Part shown: in pieces, positions 60,376 through 64,000 of the stretch
Layout of the letters: each line of letters opens with the position of its first letter
Position numbering within the stretch: position 1 is the stretch's first letter
NCBI GenBank assembly: GCA_963514095.1
Contig: OY741269.1
Span: forward strand, 17,905,645 to 17,969,644
Length of the DNA stretch: 64,000 nt
Reading direction: 5' to 3'
Origin: Eutrigla gurnardus
Taxonomy: Eukaryota; Chordata; Actinopteri; Perciformes; Triglidae
The notes under the pieces: model-generated
Databases searched by the model: none
What the model saw: only the letters and a program-made list of their open reading frames with translations
What the model was told of the DNA's origin: nothing
Position numbers and translations under genes: made by a program

Positions 60376-61728
60376 CATGCAGAATTTCTGTGTGTTTCTT
60401 CTGTTAATGAGGCATCTCCGTGAGAGGGAGGGGCCCCTGGGGAAATCACAAGGCCCTAATTGAAACCCTGAGAACAAGGGCTCTGTAGATGAGAGAACAT
60501 GGCTGTCCCATTGTCTGCCTGTGTGGAAACAGCGAGAACACGGTTGTAGATTAGGCTCCGGGATCATGCGTGTCCCATCGTACAGGACGCTGTTCTGGTG
60601 GACCGGCTGATCTGTTCAGATCATAAAATCACCTGAATCATTCGTCCCCAAAGACCGGGCCAAGAAGATTTCATCACGGTCTCTGAACATGAAGTACCAC
60701 AGTGTTGTTCGTTTGACATTTCTATCTGCAGTACACATTTGAGCCACACGAGGGAGCCCGAATGATCGTATTGTTCCGATGATTGCTGTCTACTTTTAAT
60801 ATTGAACCTAAGGGCTAGTGTACATTCTATTTGTTTGACTGATGAGAGGAAAGCCTGTTAACTTCACCGAAATGCATTTATGTAGTATTTAACGTGTATA
60901 TATTTTAAATAATATGCATAGAACAAAGTTGTGATTTATCTTTGAAAAACGACCTTGTCCAGATACAGAAATGGTGCAGTAAGGATGGTCAGACACGCGT
61001 TAAATTCGCTCTATTCACGAATTACAGAAAAATTCTCCACAGACCCGAATGACCCTTAAAAAGCAGCGCGGTTTGCCTTCGTTTTGCTGTTGTAGAGACA
61101 CATTGAGGACTCGGAGACTTGGACAGAGGGACCAGTCATAGATGGAGGACACTGAGCAGTGAATCCAGTTGTTACGTGATGTTGCAGAGCGAGTTTGCAG
61201 CTGGAGGGGAAAGTGGCCAGTAGAGGGTTTGGTGATTTCTGTCTCAAGGATCCTCTGACAGGTGTTGTCCAGGTTCGAGTCCCCAACTCCCCCCTACCTG
61301 TCACAGTATCCTTGAGCAAGAAATAGAACCCTACATTCCTCCTCCGGACACACATACACGGAAGATTAGTGAAATTAATACAGTAATGTAACAAGATACC
61401 AAGTAATGATGAGTCATGTGATTCCGTTTTAAAAAAGTTAAAAAGTATTTGCCCAACAGTCCTCGGGCCTGTTGTGGATCGTCAAGCGTAAATCAAGCTT
61501 AAATCCCACAGGGCGAGCACGATAACATATGTTTAATCTTGTTTACAAAAGTGCTTTTTTTTTCTTCAGGGATCCAATACATTCTTTTCAAAAGGCATCT
61601 TTTTTTTTAACTGAAGTTTGATTGAAGTTAATAATTCCTTTGTCATTTGTAGGCGTAACTTTTTAATTCAGCTTTTTTTTAAGGCCATGTAGTCAAATCA
61701 CATCACCGTGCTTTACCGTGGTGTGTGT

Positions 61729-61732
<4 letters not shown>

Positions 61733-61782
<50 letters not shown>
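61733..61782. repeat. (GT)n microsatellite, 50 bp
   Basis: Pure GT array followed by GCGCAC, extending the alternating purine-pyrimidine stretch. Confidence 0.95.
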
Positions 61783-61784
<2 letters not shown>

Positions 61785-62462
61785 ACACCCAGCAGTAATT
61801 CAAAAGGGCAGGGTGTGAGACAGGCGGGACGCAGTAACCAGCGGCCTCCTGCATGGCGGCCATATTGCACGCAGCCAAACTCATCCGTCAGCGGTCCAAT
61901 CCCTCTTCTTTTATGGCCCTCGTTTCTCTTCGTCTCATTTCCCTTTCTGACACTTCGAAACCCTCTACGACGAACGATTGCGAGCCGGAGATGGAGAGGG
62001 AGAGGAGGAAGGAGAAAAGGGTGAGCGAGGGAAGGTGAGAGGAAACGAGGATGTGAGACGGAGGCGGGAGGGGCGAAGACAGACGGAGGGAGAGGGATCG
62101 GTGGACAATCTGGGAGCATATGTCAAAGTAAAGATCTCTACTGGGAGACTTTGTCCTCTGTCTCCGCACATTAATATTAACTATAGAGGTATGCTGTCCT
62201 TACCATCAGTCCTTCAACCATTTCTAATGGCGAGGGAGAGGGGGAGACGGGGGGGGGGGGCTCTGCTGAGGTTCAGGGATCTTGACAGTCTCGTTCCCCT
62301 CCTGTGCATCAGTCAGCCTGATGGGCGGATGGATGTACGGCAGAGGAATGGATGGATGGCCTCTCCGTCGGAGGAGGGAAGGTCATGCAGGATGGAGGGA
62401 GGTGGTGCTTGAGATGGAAGAGAAGAAGAAGAGGGGGGGACATTAATCTAGCAGAGGGCAGA

Positions 62463-62503
<41 letters not shown>

Positions 62504-62879
62504 ACACATACATGCATGGAGACACGACCCTCGTCAATCCTTTCTCTATCAGTCTCGCCAGGGCCGCTGCACCACATCAGGTCAAGAACTCGCTAGGGTG
62601 GAGGGCCGAGCCCGCCGGCCTGCTGCTCCATCAGTGATTAGTCCGGTTCAGCCAGTGCAGAGGTCTATGGGAATGGTTTGACTGGGAATTGATCAGGCAA
62701 CAACCTTTCGGTTCTGAGGAGTGAAGCCGATGCTGCCTTAAACTTAAACTACATTAAACGTATTAGCAAACCCTCCCGGTTACCAGGGAAACAGAGTGAA
62801 TGGCTTGTGAAAACTTGAATATAAATTACAGGTCTTAATTGTTTTTTCTTGGGGGGGGGGGATATAATGCCTTTTGAGT

Positions 62880-62952
62880 TGTCCATCATCAGGAATTAAT
62901 GAACTTGGCGAGGCAAGCCTCCTCCAGGCGCATTAAGTCCTGATAATGGACA
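62880..62952. repeat. Inverted repeat with 22-bp arms
   Basis: 62880-62901 and the reverse complement of 62931-62952 agree at 20 of 22 positions (shared TGTCCAT, ATCAGGA, TTAATG). The 29-nt spacer itself contains the small palindrome GAGGC-AA-GCCTC. The structure could fold as a hairpin in the dab1 pre-mRNA or mark a paired binding site. It lies within a TAAT-rich stretch reaching about 63060, which has the look of a conserved non-coding element. Confidence 0.8.
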
Positions 62953-63254
62953 CCTCGCCTGGCGTTATTTACACGTAAGGTCCAGCTTATGTCTGTTTAC
63001 CTCGTACAAGGGACCAATTAATCCTCCGCGCTAACTGCTAATCTCGCTCCTGTCCAGGCTGGAGAACGGACGGCCTCTCTCATCATGGTTTTCCTCCAGG
63101 AGGGAGATGTGAAGGGCTGGGAGGAGAGGAGGGGGAGACTCCCTCCCTCCCTCCCTCCCTCCCTCCCTCCTCCCTCCCAGTGTAACAGGGAATATCTTGG
63201 TTCAGCAGCCAGCGACTGCTGAAGGGCATGCTGCCCAAAGTCCCTCAGAGATAC

Positions 63255-63322
<68 letters not shown>
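63255..63322. repeat. (GT)n(GA)n compound microsatellite
   Basis: About 16 bp of GT followed by about 50 bp of GA. Preceded by a CCCT array at 63140-63178 on the opposite purine strand. Confidence 0.9.
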
Positions 63323-63324
<2 letters not shown>

Positions 63325-64000
63325 ATAGTGCATATCAACAGTGCTGGAGAGAAAAGAAGAGTGAGCACACAGTCACTATCAGCGTGGTGTTGGGGTTGTA
63401 GCAGGAGCAGATTTGGTTATCAACAGTTAATTATTAATGTCAATATGATTATCAGTATTAATAATTATATTTAATATATTATCATGATATAATCATGAAT
63501 AAACGGGGCTCCACCCTGGGATCAGGGAAAAGATAACCTAAAACTGTATTCAGTCTCAATATAAAGGTTTTATACTCACATGCCAATCATCGTGATCATT
63601 GGCATAGAAGTATAAAAACCATTGAACAATTAAAAAGGCCTGAAATTCGAGCACTAGCCTTCACAACCTGCTGTTACCCAGTGACACATACACAACAAGC
63701 ACAAGAGGGTGCTAGTTCTAATATAATAAGATTTATTAAAATCAGTAATAATGATCACAATCAATAACACTGCAATTAACAAAGCCTTATTACCTAACTA
63801 CCTAACACACAAAGCTAAGCTAAACAGAAGGAGAGACACACGTGGAGTGTGTGTGTGCGTGTGTGTGTGTGTGTGTAGAGAGAGAGGGAGAGGTGGCCGG
63901 GTGCAGCCACCAGATGGAGCTATTCCTCACAGCGTTCAGGGGGCGGAGCCACTGACGTCCGATAGGATCGCGAGAGAGAGAGAGCGAGAGAGAGAGCGAG

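Larger units (their letters stand above)
60337..64000 (+). other. dab1: Start of the next dab1 intron (runs off the window)
   Basis: No further dab1 exon could be found up to the right edge. The stretch has a GT array starting eight bases into the intron (60345-60371), further tracts (61733-61782 GT, 62465-62500 CT, 63140-63178 CCCT, 63255-63322 GT/GA, 63853-63878 GT), a G-rich patch, the inverted repeat at 62880-62952 and an AT-rich tail at 63400-63780 that may be repeat-derived. Confidence 0.85.

Noticed and set aside
60337..64000. A fourth dab1 coding exon (PTB continuation)
   Set aside because: I searched for the conserved continuation after the exon 3 junction (ALQHHHAVHE and GYVCGKEG in mammals) in the three + frames and did not find it; the intron must extend past the window.

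Overview
The window is vertebrate nuclear DNA, most likely from a teleost and probably a percomorph fish. It has very sparse exons, GT-AG introns, several dozen (CA/GT)n microsatellites, and repeat families of the kind common in spiny-rayed fish: a tRNA-headed SINE ending in ATGG repeats, hAT-type elements with 8-bp target duplications, and an AGGTCACTGTGACCT-bearing repeat. Nothing bacterial or viral is seen. Nearly all longer open frames are translations of CA/GT, CT/GA or minisatellite tracts.

The one gene that can be identified is the 5' part of dab1 (Disabled-1, the intracellular adaptor of Reelin signalling) on the + strand. Three coding exons are certain and their splice phases agree: 42801-42870 (start codon plus 23 codons and one base), 58647-58786 (140 nt) and 60238-60336 (99 nt). 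Together they give residues 1-103: the N-terminal tail and the first half of the PTB/PID domain. The rest of the PTB domain and the C-terminal region lie beyond the right edge. The start-codon exon has a 5'UTR reaching back to a strong acceptor at 42593/42594. A GC-rich, purine-rich block ending in a strong donor at 17972/17973 is a probable noncoding upstream dab1 exon with its promoter. It carries several short upstream ORFs.

Layout: 1-17.5 kb is non-coding (upstream, or an intron of a longer dab1 transcript) with dispersed repeats and a nuclear-receptor-type element. 17.54-17.97 kb is the putative first or upstream exon. 17.97-42.6 kb is a 24.6-kb intron with a 20-bp minisatellite, the longest GT tract, a nested hAT and a SINE with clear target duplication. 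42.6-42.87 kb is the start-codon exon. 42.87-58.65 kb is a 15.8-kb intron with a second, roughly 957-bp minisatellite. 58.65-60.34 kb holds two PTB exons 1.45 kb apart. 60.34-64 kb is the start of the next intron, with a notable inverted repeat at 62.9 kb.

No new multi-gene system is visible. The observations most worth following are the UG-repeat acceptor of the first PTB exon, the upstream ORFs in the dab1 leader, the DR1/IR3 nuclear-receptor motif in a repeat 1.4 kb upstream of the putative exon, two minisatellites whose variants follow a CpG-decay pattern, and the 22-bp-armed inverted repeat at 62.9 kb. Repeat family calls and orthology come from recall of known sequences, not from a search.
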